Source: Segniliparus sp051660745 (GTDB taxonomy: Bacteria; Actinomycetota; Actinomycetes; Mycobacteriales; Mycobacteriaceae). Taken from it: DNA of 64,000 nt. The first letter of the stretch is position 1, and each line of letters begins with the position of its first letter. This document shows, in pieces, positions 25,816 to 33,791 of this stretch. Both the position numbers and the translations under genes were made by a program. The notes below the pieces were generated by a model, which saw only the letters and a program-made list of their open reading frames with translations, was not told the DNA's origin and did no database searches. The DNA lies in NCBI RefSeq assembly GCF_051660745.1, contig NZ_JBOFQF010000003.1, positions 62,001-126,000 of the forward strand, written 5' to 3'.

Positions 25816-25839
25816 ATGAAGGGCGTGGTGAGTCAATGA
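25816..25839 (+). CDS. Possible leaderless 7-codon upstream ORF coupled to relA
   Basis: ATG at 25816 opens MKGVVSQ and its TGA (25837-25839) overlaps the relA ATG (25836) as ATGA. TATCAT (25804-25809) lies six bases before this ATG, the spacing expected for a leaderless transcript. The relA start has no good ribosome site at normal distance (GGTGAG is only two bases away), so reinitiation after this short frame would explain relA translation. Predicted, not proven. Confidence 0.45.
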   Translation: MKGVVSQ

Positions 25840-28220
25840 CAGCGAGCCAGGAGATCCGCCAACCGACTCCGGTGCAGATTCCCGGCACAGGCTCGGCTGT
25901 GCCGGAGGAGCCTGCCGCGCCAAACCCGCCCGCCGCGTCAAACCCGAGCGCCGCTGCGGGCTCGGTCCCCAAGTCGGGCGGCAAACTGCGCAGCAGGATC
26001 GCCCGCAGCCTCGGAGCAGGCCGGGGGTCGGGGCTGCAGCCGGAGCTCGAGCCCCTCGCCGCGTTGCACCGCGAGCTGTATCCGAAGGCCAGCCTCTCGC
26101 TGCTGGCGAAGGCGTACGACATCGCAGAGGCCCGCCACAAAGGCCAGTTCCGGCGTTCGGGGGACCCGTACATCACCCATCCCCTCGCGGTGGCGCACAT
26201 CTTGGCCGAGCTCGGCATGGACACGTTGTCACTGGTGGCGGCCCTGCTGCACGACACTGTCGAGGACACCGGGTACACGCTGGAGGAGTTGGAGCGGGAC
26301 TTCGGCGCGGACGTGGCGCACATCGTGGACGGGGTCACCAAGCTCGACAAAGTGACCTGGGGCGCGGGAGCCGAGGCGGAGACGATCCGCAAGATGGTCA
26401 TCGCCATGGCGCGCGACCCGAGGGTGCTCGTCATCAAGGTGGCCGACCGGTTGCACAACATGCGCACGATGCGGTTCATGCCTCCGGAGAAGCAGGTGCG
26501 CAAGGCGCAGGAGACGCTGGAAGTCATCGCGCCGCTCGCGCACCGCCTCGGGATGGCCTCGGTGAAATGGGAGCTCGAAGACCTCGCCTTCGCGGTTCTG
26601 CACCCGAAGAAATACGCCGAGATCGTGCGTCTTGTCGCGGACCGCGCACCCTCCCGGGACACCTACCTGGCCAGGGTGAAGGGCGAGCTGCAATCCGCGC
26701 TGACCTCGTTCCGGGTGGACGCGAAGGTGGCGGGGCGGCCCAAGCACTACTGGTCCATCTACCAGAAGATGATCGTCAAGGGGCGGGACTTCGACGACAT
26801 CCACGACCTCGTCGGGCTGCGCATCGTCTGCGGCGAGGTCCGCGACTGCTACGCGGCGGTCGGCGTTGTGCACTCGCTGTGGCAGCCGCTTCCCGGCCGG
26901 TTCAAGGACTACATCGCCCAACCGCGCTACGGGGTCTACCAGTCGCTGCACACCACGGTGATCGGCCCGGAGGGCAAGCCGCTCGAAGTCCAGCTGCGCA
27001 CCAAGGAGATGCACCGGGTCGCGGAGTTCGGGATCGCGGCGCACTGGCGCTACAAGGAGAACAAGGGCAAAGTCGGGCAAGACTCGGCCGAGGTCGACCG
27101 GATGGCGTGGATGCGCCAGCTCCTCGACTGGCAGCGGGAGGCCTCGGACCCAGGGGACTTCCTGGAGAACTTGCGCTACGACCTCGCGGTCAAAGAGATT
27201 TTCGTCTTCACCCCGAAAGGCGACGTCATCACACTGCCCGCGGGCTCCACGCCGGTGGACTTCGCGTACGCGGTGCACACCGAGGTCGGCCACCGCTGCA
27301 TCGGGGCACGGGTGGACGGCAGGCTCGTCGCGCTCGAAAGGTCTTTGGAGAACGGCGAGGTCGTCGAGGTGTTCACCTCGAAAGCGGCCACCGCAGGCCC
27401 GTCGCGCGACTGGCAGGGCTTCGTGGTCTCCGCCCGCGCCCGGACGAAGATCAGGCAGTGGTTCGCGAAAGAGCGCCGCGAGGAGGCGCTCGAGACCGGC
27501 AAGGTCGCGATCGCCAAGGAGGTCCGGCGCTCCGGGCTGCCGCTGCAGCGCCTCCTCAACGCCGAGACGATGGCCGCTGTCGCGGGCGAGCTGCACTACG
27601 CCGACGTCTCCGCGCTGTACACAGCGGTGGGCGAGAACCATGTCTCCGCGCACAAGGTCGTGCAATGCCTCGTGGCCCATTTCGGCGGCGAGGAGGAGGC
27701 CGCCGAGGAGGCCGTGGAACGGGCGGGCACGGCGATGCTGCCGGTGCGCACGCGCCGCCGTTCGGAGGACTGCGGCGTCCAGGTGGTCGGCTCCGCCGAC
27801 ACCCCGACGAAACTCGCGAAGTGCTGCACTCCGGTGCCGGGGGACAAGATCCTTGGTTTCGTGACGCGAGGCGGTTTTGTGAGCGTGCACCGGGTGGATT
27901 GCACGAACTCCGCGTCGCTGCAAGACCAGCAGGAGCGGTTGATCGAGGTCATCTGGGCCCCGTCGCCGTCCTCCGTGTTCCTCGTGGCGATCCAGGTCGA
28001 GGCGCTCGACCGCCACCGTCTGCTCTCCGACATCACCAAGGCGCTCGCCGACGAGCGGGTGAACATTCTGTCCGCCTCGGTGACGACGTCGGGGGACCGT
28101 GTGGCGCTCTCGAAGTTCACGTTCGAGATCGGCGATCCCAAGCATCTCGGGCATCTGCTGTCGGCCGTGCGCAACGTCGAAGGCGTGTACGACGTGTACA
28201 GGCTCACCTCGGCAGCGTGA
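25836..28220 (+). CDS. relA: Bifunctional (p)ppGpp synthetase/hydrolase RelA/SpoT (Rsh)
   Basis: A 794-residue long RSH enzyme controlling the stringent response. The hydrolase HD domain has His101 (ARHKGQ) and the His139-Asp140 pair in LLHDTVED, so hydrolysis should be active. The synthetase domain has GRPKHYWSIYQKM near 299-311 and FDDIHDLVGLRIV. TGS begins about 455 (EIFVFTPKGDVITLPAG), the zinc-finger-like CCTPVPGD follows, and an ACT domain ends the protein (about 712-794). The first 65 residues are a Pro/Ala-rich extension. A GTGCCCGCC hairpin follows the gene. Confidence 0.97.
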   Translation: MTASQEIRQPTPVQIPGTGSAVPEEPAAPNPPAASNPSAAAGSVPKSGGKLRSRIARSLGAGRGSGLQPELEPLAALHRELYPKASLSLLAKAYDIAEARHKGQFRRSGDPYITHPLAVAHILAELGMDTLSLVAALLHDTVEDTGYTLEELERDFGADVAHIVDGVTKLDKVTWGAGAEAETIRKMVIAMARDPRVLVIKVADRLHNMRTMRFMPPEKQVRKAQETLEVIAPLAHRLGMASVKWELEDLAFAVLHPKKYAEIVRLVADRAPSRDTYLARVKGELQSALTSFRVDAKVAGRPKHYWSIYQKMIVKGRDFDDIHDLVGLRIVCGEVRDCYAAVGVVHSLWQPLPGRFKDYIAQPRYGVYQSLHTTVIGPEGKPLEVQLRTKEMHRVAEFGIAAHWRYKENKGKVGQDSAEVDRMAWMRQLLDWQREASDPGDFLENLRYDLAVKEIFVFTPKGDVITLPAGSTPVDFAYAVHTEVGHRCIGARVDGRLVALERSLENGEVVEVFTSKAATAGPSRDWQGFVVSARARTKIRQWFAKERREEALETGKVAIAKEVRRSGLPLQRLLNAETMAAVAGELHYADVSALYTAVGENHVSAHKVVQCLVAHFGGEEEAAEEAVERAGTAMLPVRTRRRSEDCGVQVVGSADTPTKLAKCCTPVPGDKILGFVTRGGFVSVHRVDCTNSASLQDQQERLIEVIWAPSPSSVFLVAIQVEALDRHRLLSDITKALADERVNILSASVTTSGDRVALSKFTFEIGDPKHLGHLLSAVRNVEGVYDVYRLTSAA

Positions 28221-28246
28221 CGAAGCTGTCTGCGGACGGATCGGCC

Positions 28247-28274
28247 GTGCCCGCCCCGTGGATGAGGCGGGCAC
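28247..28274 (+). terminator. Hairpin after relA
   Basis: A 9-bp perfect stem (GTGCCCGCC / GGCGGGCAC) with a 10-base loop starts 27 bases after the relA stop and just before the end of the convergent small gene. There is no U-tract, as usual in this group. Confidence 0.6.
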
Positions 28275-28287
28275 AGCGCTGGTGTTG

Positions 28288-28578
28288 TCAGTGGGTGTGG
28301 CCTAGACCGCCCGCGTCCAGCTCGGAGCGCCGGACGGTCGTGTTGTCCTCGTGCGGGATCGAGGACGGGACCGGGTGGGGGATGCCGCTGTTGTAGCCGT
28401 CGGTGTGGCCCTCGTTGTGGCCCCCGTCCCGGTTGCCGCCGGAGCCGGTCGCGCCAGCGTTGCCGCCCGAGGACGAATTGGCGAAATGCCCGAGCGGGAC
28501 GGCTGTCGCGGACGGGACCGTCGTTCCCCAGACGAGAACGACGGCGGCGAAGGCCAGGGGGCGGGACAGCGTTTTCAT
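28288..28578 (-). CDS. Small His-rich exported protein, unknown function
   Basis: A 96-residue protein with a signal peptide (about 1-26, LAFAAVVLVWGTTVPSATA) and a polar mature part. Histidines are scattered through GHFANSSS, HNEGHTDGYNSG, PHPVPSSIPHEDN and the C-terminal GHTH. There is no lipobox or membrane helix after the signal. ATG 28578 has GGAGGA eight bases upstream; a TTG three bases earlier is less likely. A 51-bp palindrome with a copper-sensor-type core lies 87 bases upstream, so extracytoplasmic copper or other metal binding is a reasonable but untested guess. Confidence 0.7.
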   Translation of the reverse strand: MKTLSRPLAFAAVVLVWGTTVPSATAVPLGHFANSSSGGNAGATGSGGNRDGGHNEGHTDGYNSGIPHPVPSSIPHEDNTTVRRSELDAGGLGHTH

Positions 28579-28664
28579 CAAAGTCCTCCAGATTCAGATC
28601 GGAGTCGAGGCGCTCTCGCATGCGAGCCGCGCCCGGCTGTTGTCGATTCGGTCTGTGCGCTCAT

Positions 28665-28715
28665 GCGCACTTCGCCCCAATATACCCCTAGGGGGTATAT
28701 TGGGGCGAAGTGCGC
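28665..28715. promoter_or_regulatory. 51-bp palindrome with CsoR/RicR-type core
   Basis: Two perfect 24-bp arms (28665-28688 and 28692-28715) surround TAG. The centre reads TACCCCTAGGGGGTA, which contains TACCC-N5-GGGTA, the motif described for the mycobacterial copper repressor RicR and close to other CsoR-family operators. It lies between two minus-strand genes: 100 bases after the cyclophilin stop and 87 bases before the His-rich gene. A GATTCAGATC stretch follows nearer the His-rich gene. It could be an operator for the His-rich gene, a terminator for the cyclophilin gene, or both. Confidence 0.7.
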
Positions 28716-28815
28716 GCCACGAGGGGCTGGTTCGTGTCCGGAAAGGCGCGAGAGCGAGATCTTCCGTCAGGCGGCGGCCAGCGGCTGGCGCGCGCCAGCT
28801 CGGAGCCTGTGCGGA

Positions 28816-29610
28816 TCAGGGCCCTTGGACGCCGAGGATCTGAACGGGGACCTTCGGCTCGCCGTCGCTCTCGCTCGTCGGGCCGGGAAGGACGCCGCCG
28901 CCCGCGATCTTGTCCAAGACCTCGAGTCCCGCCTCGTCGGTCGAGCCGAAGATGGTGTAGTGCGGCGGCAGGGGAGAGTCCTTGGTGACGAGGAAGAACT
29001 GGCTGCCGTTGGTGTCGGGGCCGGAGTTCGCCATCGCGAGGACACCGCGCGTGTAGAGGGTGTCGCCGGGGCCGGGCGAAGGGGCGGTCCTGCTGCCGAT
29101 GGGGTACTCGTCGGCGAAGCTGTAGCCGGGGCCGCCTGTGCCGGTGGCGGTCGGGTCGCCGCACTGGAGCACGAAGATGCCGTCGGTGGTGAGCCGGTGG
29201 CATTTGGTGTTGTCGTAGAAATGCTGCTGCGCGAGGCTCAAGAAATTGAGCACCGTGCAGGGGGTCTTCCCCGGCGTGAGGGTCAGGGGGATGTCGCCCT
29301 GGTCGGTTTTGACCACCGCGCTCACGATCTCAGGATCGGTGGGGGCCGCCCCGTTCGGCGGCGGGGCGACCGGCCGGGGCGAAGGCGCGACCGGGGTGGA
29401 CCGGAAGTCGCAGGGCGAGATCACGGGGGCCGCGGGCACGGCGCTGGGCGTGATCCCCGGAGCGGGCTCGGAAGCACTCGTGGCGAGCGTGGCCGAGGAG
29501 TGCGCGGAGAGCGCGTGCGACGACGGGGCCGCCACGGGCGAGGGCGCGCGGTCGCATCCGGTGATGACGACCGCGATCAACGCGACGGGCGTGAAAAACT
29601 TTCGCAACAT
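28816..29610 (-). CDS. Lipoprotein cyclophilin-type peptidyl-prolyl isomerase
   Basis: A 264-residue cyclophilin predicted to be lipidated at Cys19 (VVITGC) and to fold proteins outside the membrane. The cyclophilin domain (about 98-262) has KTDQGDIPLTL, FYDNTKCHRLTTDGIFVLQCGDPTATGTGGPGY, ANSGPDTNGSQFFLV and YTIFGSTDEAGLEVLDKI. The active-site Arg is in CHRLTT. A Pro/Ser/Ala linker separates anchor and domain. It starts within ten bases of the stop of the upstream ppiB-like gene, so the pair forms an operon; GTG 29613 is an alternative start. The neighbour is a close paralogue. Confidence 0.88.
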   Translation of the reverse strand: MLRKFFTPVALIAVVITGCDRAPSPVAAPSSHALSAHSSATLATSASEPAPGITPSAVPAAPVISPCDFRSTPVAPSPRPVAPPPNGAAPTDPEIVSAVVKTDQGDIPLTLTPGKTPCTVLNFLSLAQQHFYDNTKCHRLTTDGIFVLQCGDPTATGTGGPGYSFADEYPIGSRTAPSPGPGDTLYTRGVLAMANSGPDTNGSQFFLVTKDSPLPPHYTIFGSTDEAGLEVLDKIAGGGVLPGPTSESDGEPKVPVQILGVQGP

Positions 29611-29620
29611 CACGCTGTGC

Positions 29621-30511
29621 TCAGTGCCCCGCCGGAGCTGGTTGGGCTGGCGGAGCCGGTTGGGCTGGCGGCGCGGGCGGAGCTGGTTGGGCTGGCGGCG
29701 CGGCGTGGTTCGCCGGGGAGAGGTCCACGCTGACGATCTTCACGGGGATCTTCGGAGGGCCGTCGCCGCCGCCGCGCGGGCCAGGGGCGACGCCGCCTGC
29801 GGCGATCTTGTCGAGGGTCACCAGGCCCGGCTCGGCGATATGCCCGAAGACGGTGTAGCTCGGCGGCAGCGTGGAGTCCTGGTAGACGAGGAAGAACTGG
29901 CTGCCGTTGGTGTCCGGCCCGGCGTTCGCCATCGCGAGCGTGCCGCGCGTGTAGAACGTGGACCCCGTGGTCGCGACCGGCTTGCCCTTGGCGACGGGGT
30001 ACTCGTCGGCGAACTTGTAGCCGGGCCCGCCCGAGCCGGTGCCGGTCGGGTCGCCGCATTGCAGGACGGAGAGCCCTCCGGTGGTGAGCCGGTGGCAGGT
30101 GGTGTCGTTGAAGTAGTTCTGCTGGGCCAAGGAGAGGAAGCTCTGCGTCGTGCAGGGAGCCTTGGCCCGGTCGAGGGCGACCGGGATGTCGCCTTGGTCG
30201 GTCTGGATCGTCACGTCTTGGGTCGGCGGCGTGATGGCGGCAGGGCCGTTCGCGGGCTTGGTCACCGGCTTCGACGCAGGCTCGGGCGATGCTTCGAACG
30301 CGCAGGACAGAGCTGCGGGCACTGCGGGAGCCTCCGGCTTCGGCCGGGATTGGACCCACCAGAACACACCGCCCGCGACCAGCGCGACGACCACGACGGC
30401 GGCGAACACGAGCGTCAACCGCTGGCGTTGGCGTTCGTGCTCTGCGCGTTTGGCGAGCTGGCGTTGGAGTTTGCGCTTGGCCGCCGCTCGTTTTTGTTCG
30501 TTGCTCGGCAA
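29621..30511 (-). CDS. ppiB: Membrane-anchored cyclophilin PpiB
   Basis: A 296-residue peptidyl-prolyl isomerase, the positional equivalent of M. tuberculosis Rv2582. A basic cytoplasmic N-terminus (about 1-33, AAAKRKLQRQLAKRAEHERQRQR) leads to one helix (about 34-54), a linker, and a cyclophilin domain with FNDTTCHRLTTGGLSVLQCGDPTGTG and ANAGPDTNGSQFFLVYQD. It ends with a (PPAQPAP)-type repeat of about 30 residues not present in its paralogue. It is divergent from the MBL hydrolase gene, with a 104-bp promoter region between them. Confidence 0.9.
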   Translation of the reverse strand: MPSNEQKRAAAKRKLQRQLAKRAEHERQRQRLTLVFAAVVVVALVAGGVFWWVQSRPKPEAPAVPAALSCAFEASPEPASKPVTKPANGPAAITPPTQDVTIQTDQGDIPVALDRAKAPCTTQSFLSLAQQNYFNDTTCHRLTTGGLSVLQCGDPTGTGSGGPGYKFADEYPVAKGKPVATTGSTFYTRGTLAMANAGPDTNGSQFFLVYQDSTLPPSYTVFGHIAEPGLVTLDKIAAGGVAPGPRGGGDGPPKIPVKIVSVDLSPANHAAPPAQPAPPAPPAQPAPPAQPAPAGH

Positions 30512-30576
30512 GGGGGCTCTACCTCCATGGCTTGGGGTCCCGGAACATTCAGACGATGCATTCTAGCCGAGAGGAT

Positions 30577-30613
30577 GGCTCGACTTGACGAGAGTGCGGC
30601 TAGACTTGACCAG
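30577..30613 (+). promoter_or_regulatory. Direct repeat before the MBL hydrolase gene
   Basis: Two 16-base copies differing at two positions, GGCTCGACTTGACGAG (30577-30592) and GGCTAGACTTGACCAG (30598-30613), are 21 bp apart, two helical turns. The second ends two bases before the ATG at 30616. TTGACG in copy 1 and TAGACT in copy 2 are only ten bases apart, too close for an ordinary promoter, so a regulator site is more likely. Confidence 0.4.
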
Positions 30614-30615
30614 CC

Positions 30616-31326
30616 ATGCTGATAAAATGCTTCTCCGCCGGGATGTTCCACACGAACTGCTACGTGCTCGCGCTCGGCCCCGGCTCGGACGCGATCATCG
30701 TCGACCCGGGCCAGTCTGCCGCCAAACAAGCGCGCGAGATGCTCGACGCGTACGACCTCAAGCCGGTCGCGGTGCTGCTCACCCACGGGCATATCGACCA
30801 CATCTGGTCCGCGAGGGAGATCTGCGACGCGTACTCGATCCCCGCGTACATCCACCCGGACGACCGGGAGCTGCTCACGAAACCGGGCAAGGGGATCGGG
30901 TCCATGTTCGGCGCGCTGTCCTTCCTCACGGCGGGCACGGTCTTCCGCGAGCCGGAGAAGGTGCTCGAGCTCGCCGACGGCGACGAGCTCGACCTCGCGG
31001 GCTTACGGCTCACCGTGGACCTCGCTCCGGGCCACACGCCCGGATCGGTGCTGTTCGGCGGCGAGTTCGAAGGCCTCGCAGAGTCGGTTCCCATCGCGCG
31101 TGCGGACGGGACGAGTCGCGTCGTGCTCGCGGGCGATGTCTTGTTCGCCGGATCGATCGGCCGCACCGATCTGCCCGGCGGCAGCATGCCGAGGCTTCTG
31201 CGGTCGATCCGCGAGAAGCTGCTGACGCTCCCCGACGACACCATTGTGCTGCCAGGGCACGGCCTGGCCACCACGATAGGCCGGGAGCGCAGGACGAACG
31301 AATGGATCAGGGAGTTGCGGGCATGA
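30616..31326 (+). CDS. Metallo-beta-lactamase-fold hydrolase (glyoxalase II-like)
   Basis: A 236-residue binuclear metal hydrolase equivalent to Rv2581c. The metal motif THGHIDH is at 56-62; further ligands are in DLAPGHTPGS, LAGDVLFAGSIGRTDLPGG and LPGHG. The family includes hydroxyacylglutathione hydrolases; in mycolata, which use mycothiol, the natural thioester is uncertain. The ATG 30616 start gives the standard MLIKCFSAGMFHTNCYVL. It overlaps hisS by four bases. Confidence 0.9.
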   Translation: MLIKCFSAGMFHTNCYVLALGPGSDAIIVDPGQSAAKQAREMLDAYDLKPVAVLLTHGHIDHIWSAREICDAYSIPAYIHPDDRELLTKPGKGIGSMFGALSFLTAGTVFREPEKVLELADGDELDLAGLRLTVDLAPGHTPGSVLFGGEFEGLAESVPIARADGTSRVVLAGDVLFAGSIGRTDLPGGSMPRLLRSIREKLLTLPDDTIVLPGHGLATTIGRERRTNEWIRELRA

Positions 31327-32645
31327 CGGAGCCGGGCATGGCGAAACAAGCGGAGCAGGCGAAGAAGGCGCAGAAGCTGCAGGCGCCCAAAGGGGTGCCG
31401 GACTATCTGCCGCCGGACTCGGCGCGCTTCGTCGCCACAAAACGAATCCTTGGCGAGGCTGCGGAGCTCGCGGGCTACCGGCCTGCGGAGCTGCCGATCT
31501 TCGAGGACACCGCGCTGTACGTGCGTGGCGTCGGGGAGTCGACCGACATCGTCGGCAAAGAGATGTACACCTTCCCCGACCAGGGCGGGCGATCGCTCAC
31601 CCTGCGTCCGGAGTGGACCGCAGGCGTGGTCCGGGCGGTCGTCGAGCACGGGCTCGACCGGGGCCCGTTGCCGGTGAAGCTTTGGTACGCCGGGCCGTGC
31701 TTCCGCTACGAGCGGCCCCAGTCCGGGCGCTACCGCCAGTTCCAGCAGATGGGCGTCGAGGCGATCGGGGTCGACGACCCGGCGCTCGACGCCGAGGTGG
31801 TGGCCGTCGCGGACGAAGGCCTGCGCAGGCTGGGCTTGCAGGGCTACCGGTTGGAGATCAACTCCCTGGGGGACGAGACGTGCAGGCCCGAGTACCGGGA
31901 GCGGCTGCTCTCGTTCTTGCGGGGCTTGGACCTGGACGAGGCGACCCGCCAGCGCGCCGAGCGCAATCCGCTGCGCGTGCTGGACGACAAGCGGCCCGAA
32001 GTCAAGGCCCAGCTCGTCGACGCGCCGTTGCTCGTGGACTACCTCTCCGACACGGCCAAAGAGCACTTCGAGACGGTGCTCGCGCATTTGCGCGGGTTGG
32101 GAGTCGAGTACACCTTGAGCCCCAAATTGGTGCGGGGCCTGGACTACTACACGAAGACGACCTTCGAGTTCGTCCACTCCGGCCTCGGGGCGCAGTCCGC
32201 GATCGGCGGCGGGGGGCATTACGACGGCCTGGTCGCGGACTTGGGCGGCCAAGCGCTGCCCGGCGTCGGCTTCTCCATCGGGCTGGAGCGGACTTTGTTG
32301 GCGCTCGCGGCTGAGGAGGTCCCGGCGCAGGACTCGGGCTCGGTCCCGGTGTTCGGGGTGGCGCTCGGCTCGGAGGCGAAGGAACGGATGGCCCGCCTCG
32401 CGGGCGAGCTGCGCAAAGCCGGGATCGGCGTGGATCTCGCGTATGGAGATCGCGCGCTCAAAGCTGCGATGCGCGCGGCGGACCGCTCGGGAGCGAGGTT
32501 CGTGCTCATCGTCGGCGAGGCGGAGCTGGCCTCCGAGCACGCGCAGCTGAAAGACATGGGCTCGGGGGAGCAGTCCTCCGTGCCGCTGCCGGACGTTGTC
32601 GCAGAGTTGGCGCTGCGGCTCGCCGATATAAGCGGCGCCGCTTAA
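31323..32645 (+). CDS. hisS: Histidine-tRNA ligase
   Basis: A 440-residue class II aminoacyl-tRNA synthetase that charges tRNA-His. Motif 2 region is LTLRPEWTAGVVRAVVEHG with CFRYERPQSGRYRQFQQMG. The histidine loops LVRGLDYYTKTTFEF and SAIGGGGHYDGL are present, as is motif 3 GVGFSIGLERTLLAL. The anticodon-binding domain follows (about 345-440). ATG 31323 overlaps the upstream stop (ATGA); ATG 31338 is an alternative. A Lys/Gln-rich N-terminal extension (KQAEQAKKAQKLQ) is about 15 residues. It overlaps the convergent radical SAM gene by four bases. Confidence 0.96.
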   Translation: MTEPGMAKQAEQAKKAQKLQAPKGVPDYLPPDSARFVATKRILGEAAELAGYRPAELPIFEDTALYVRGVGESTDIVGKEMYTFPDQGGRSLTLRPEWTAGVVRAVVEHGLDRGPLPVKLWYAGPCFRYERPQSGRYRQFQQMGVEAIGVDDPALDAEVVAVADEGLRRLGLQGYRLEINSLGDETCRPEYRERLLSFLRGLDLDEATRQRAERNPLRVLDDKRPEVKAQLVDAPLLVDYLSDTAKEHFETVLAHLRGLGVEYTLSPKLVRGLDYYTKTTFEFVHSGLGAQSAIGGGGHYDGLVADLGGQALPGVGFSIGLERTLLALAAEEVPAQDSGSVPVFGVALGSEAKERMARLAGELRKAGIGVDLAYGDRALKAAMRAADRSGARFVLIVGEAELASEHAQLKDMGSGEQSSVPLPDVVAELALRLADISGAA

Positions 32646-33715
32646 AACAATGTCTCTGGCTGCGGCTCCTGCTGCGGCTTGGCAGCGGGGCCGCGATCGC
32701 GCCCCGAGCTTTGCGGCCCCCGATGCGCATGCCTCGGGTAGACGGGCCGCTTGCCCCGGTGGCGCCGGAGGATCGGCGCCATGGTTTGCGAGAGCCATTC
32801 CCGGTAGGCGGGCGTGACGTACGAGCCCCGGGCGTACAGCTCCTTGTACCTTGGCACGAGGTCGGGACGCTCGCGCTCGAGCCAGGACATGAACCAGCCC
32901 CGCGTGCTCGGGCGCAGATGCAGCGGGAACGCGGTGACGCTGGTGGCCCCTGCTGCCGTGAGCTCCTTGACCAACTGCTCCAACTGATCGCGCGAGTCGG
33001 TGAGGCCCGGCAGGATCGGCGCGGCCATGACCCCGCAGGAGAAGCCCGCCTCGCGGACTGCCCGGACGAGGTCCATCCGCGCCTTCGGGGTGGGCGTGCC
33101 AGGCTCGAGCGACTGCTGCAACGGCTCGTCCACGAGCGCGATCGAGACCGCGAGATGCACCCGCACCCGTTTGGCCGCCTCTTGCAGGACCGGGAGGTCT
33201 CGGCGGAGCAGCGTGCCTTTGGTGAGGATGGAGAAGGAAGTGCCCGAAGCCGCGAGCGCTTCGATCACCCCTGGCATGAGCCGATAACGGCCCTCCGCGC
33301 GCTGGTAGGGGTCGGTGTTGGTGCCCATGGCGACGGGCTCTTTCGCCCATGAGGGTTTGCGCAGCTCCCGGCGCAGCACCTCCACCAGGTTGGTTTTCAC
33401 GATGATCTGCTTGTCGAAATCCTCGCCGGGGTCGAGGTCGAGGTACTCGTGGCTCGACCGGGCGAAGCAGTACCGGCAGGCATGGGAGCAGCCGCGCATC
33501 GGATTGATCGTCCAGCCGAACGGCATGGCCGATGTCTTGGACACCGCGTTGAGCGCGCTGCGGCAGAGCACTTCGTGGAAAGTGACTCCCGAGAAATCCG
33601 GCGTGGTCACCGACCGGAGGAAGGTGCTCGCCTCAAGGCCGGGCAAGGCCTGCGCCTCGCCTGGGCGCGGGCCGTCGCCGTCATCGTTCCGCAGGAGCTG
33701 TCCTTGCCATCGCAT
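32642..33715 (-). CDS. Radical SAM protein, Rv2578c-like
   Basis: A 357-residue radical S-adenosylmethionine enzyme. The cluster motif CSHACRYC gives Cys76, Cys80 and Cys83, preceded by WTINPMRGC and followed by FARSSHEYLDLDPG. This is the Rv2578c/spore-photolyase-like group found near hisS in mycobacteria. The reaction is unknown. The last 40 residues are Arg/His/Pro-rich and disordered. The ATG at 33715 lies downstream of a perfect TTGACA hexamer on the minus strand around 33750, but no matching -10 is convincing. Confidence 0.85.
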   Translation of the reverse strand: MRWQGQLLRNDDGDGPRPGEAQALPGLEASTFLRSVTTPDFSGVTFHEVLCRSALNAVSKTSAMPFGWTINPMRGCSHACRYCFARSSHEYLDLDPGEDFDKQIIVKTNLVEVLRRELRKPSWAKEPVAMGTNTDPYQRAEGRYRLMPGVIEALAASGTSFSILTKGTLLRRDLPVLQEAAKRVRVHLAVSIALVDEPLQQSLEPGTPTPKARMDLVRAVREAGFSCGVMAAPILPGLTDSRDQLEQLVKELTAAGATSVTAFPLHLRPSTRGWFMSWLERERPDLVPRYKELYARGSYVTPAYREWLSQTMAPILRRHRGKRPVYPRHAHRGPQSSGRDRGPAAKPQQEPQPETLF

Positions 33716-33791
33716 GTAGACAATGGAACACCCGTTCGGGCTCTATGTCAAGAACATTCGTTCGAAAAGTTCGGACGGGGAAGCCTCGGCG

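Noticed and set aside
30585..30606. TTGACG and TAGACT as a promoter for the MBL hydrolase gene
   Set aside because: The spacer is only ten bases, too short for an ordinary promoter; the hexamers are part of a direct repeat.
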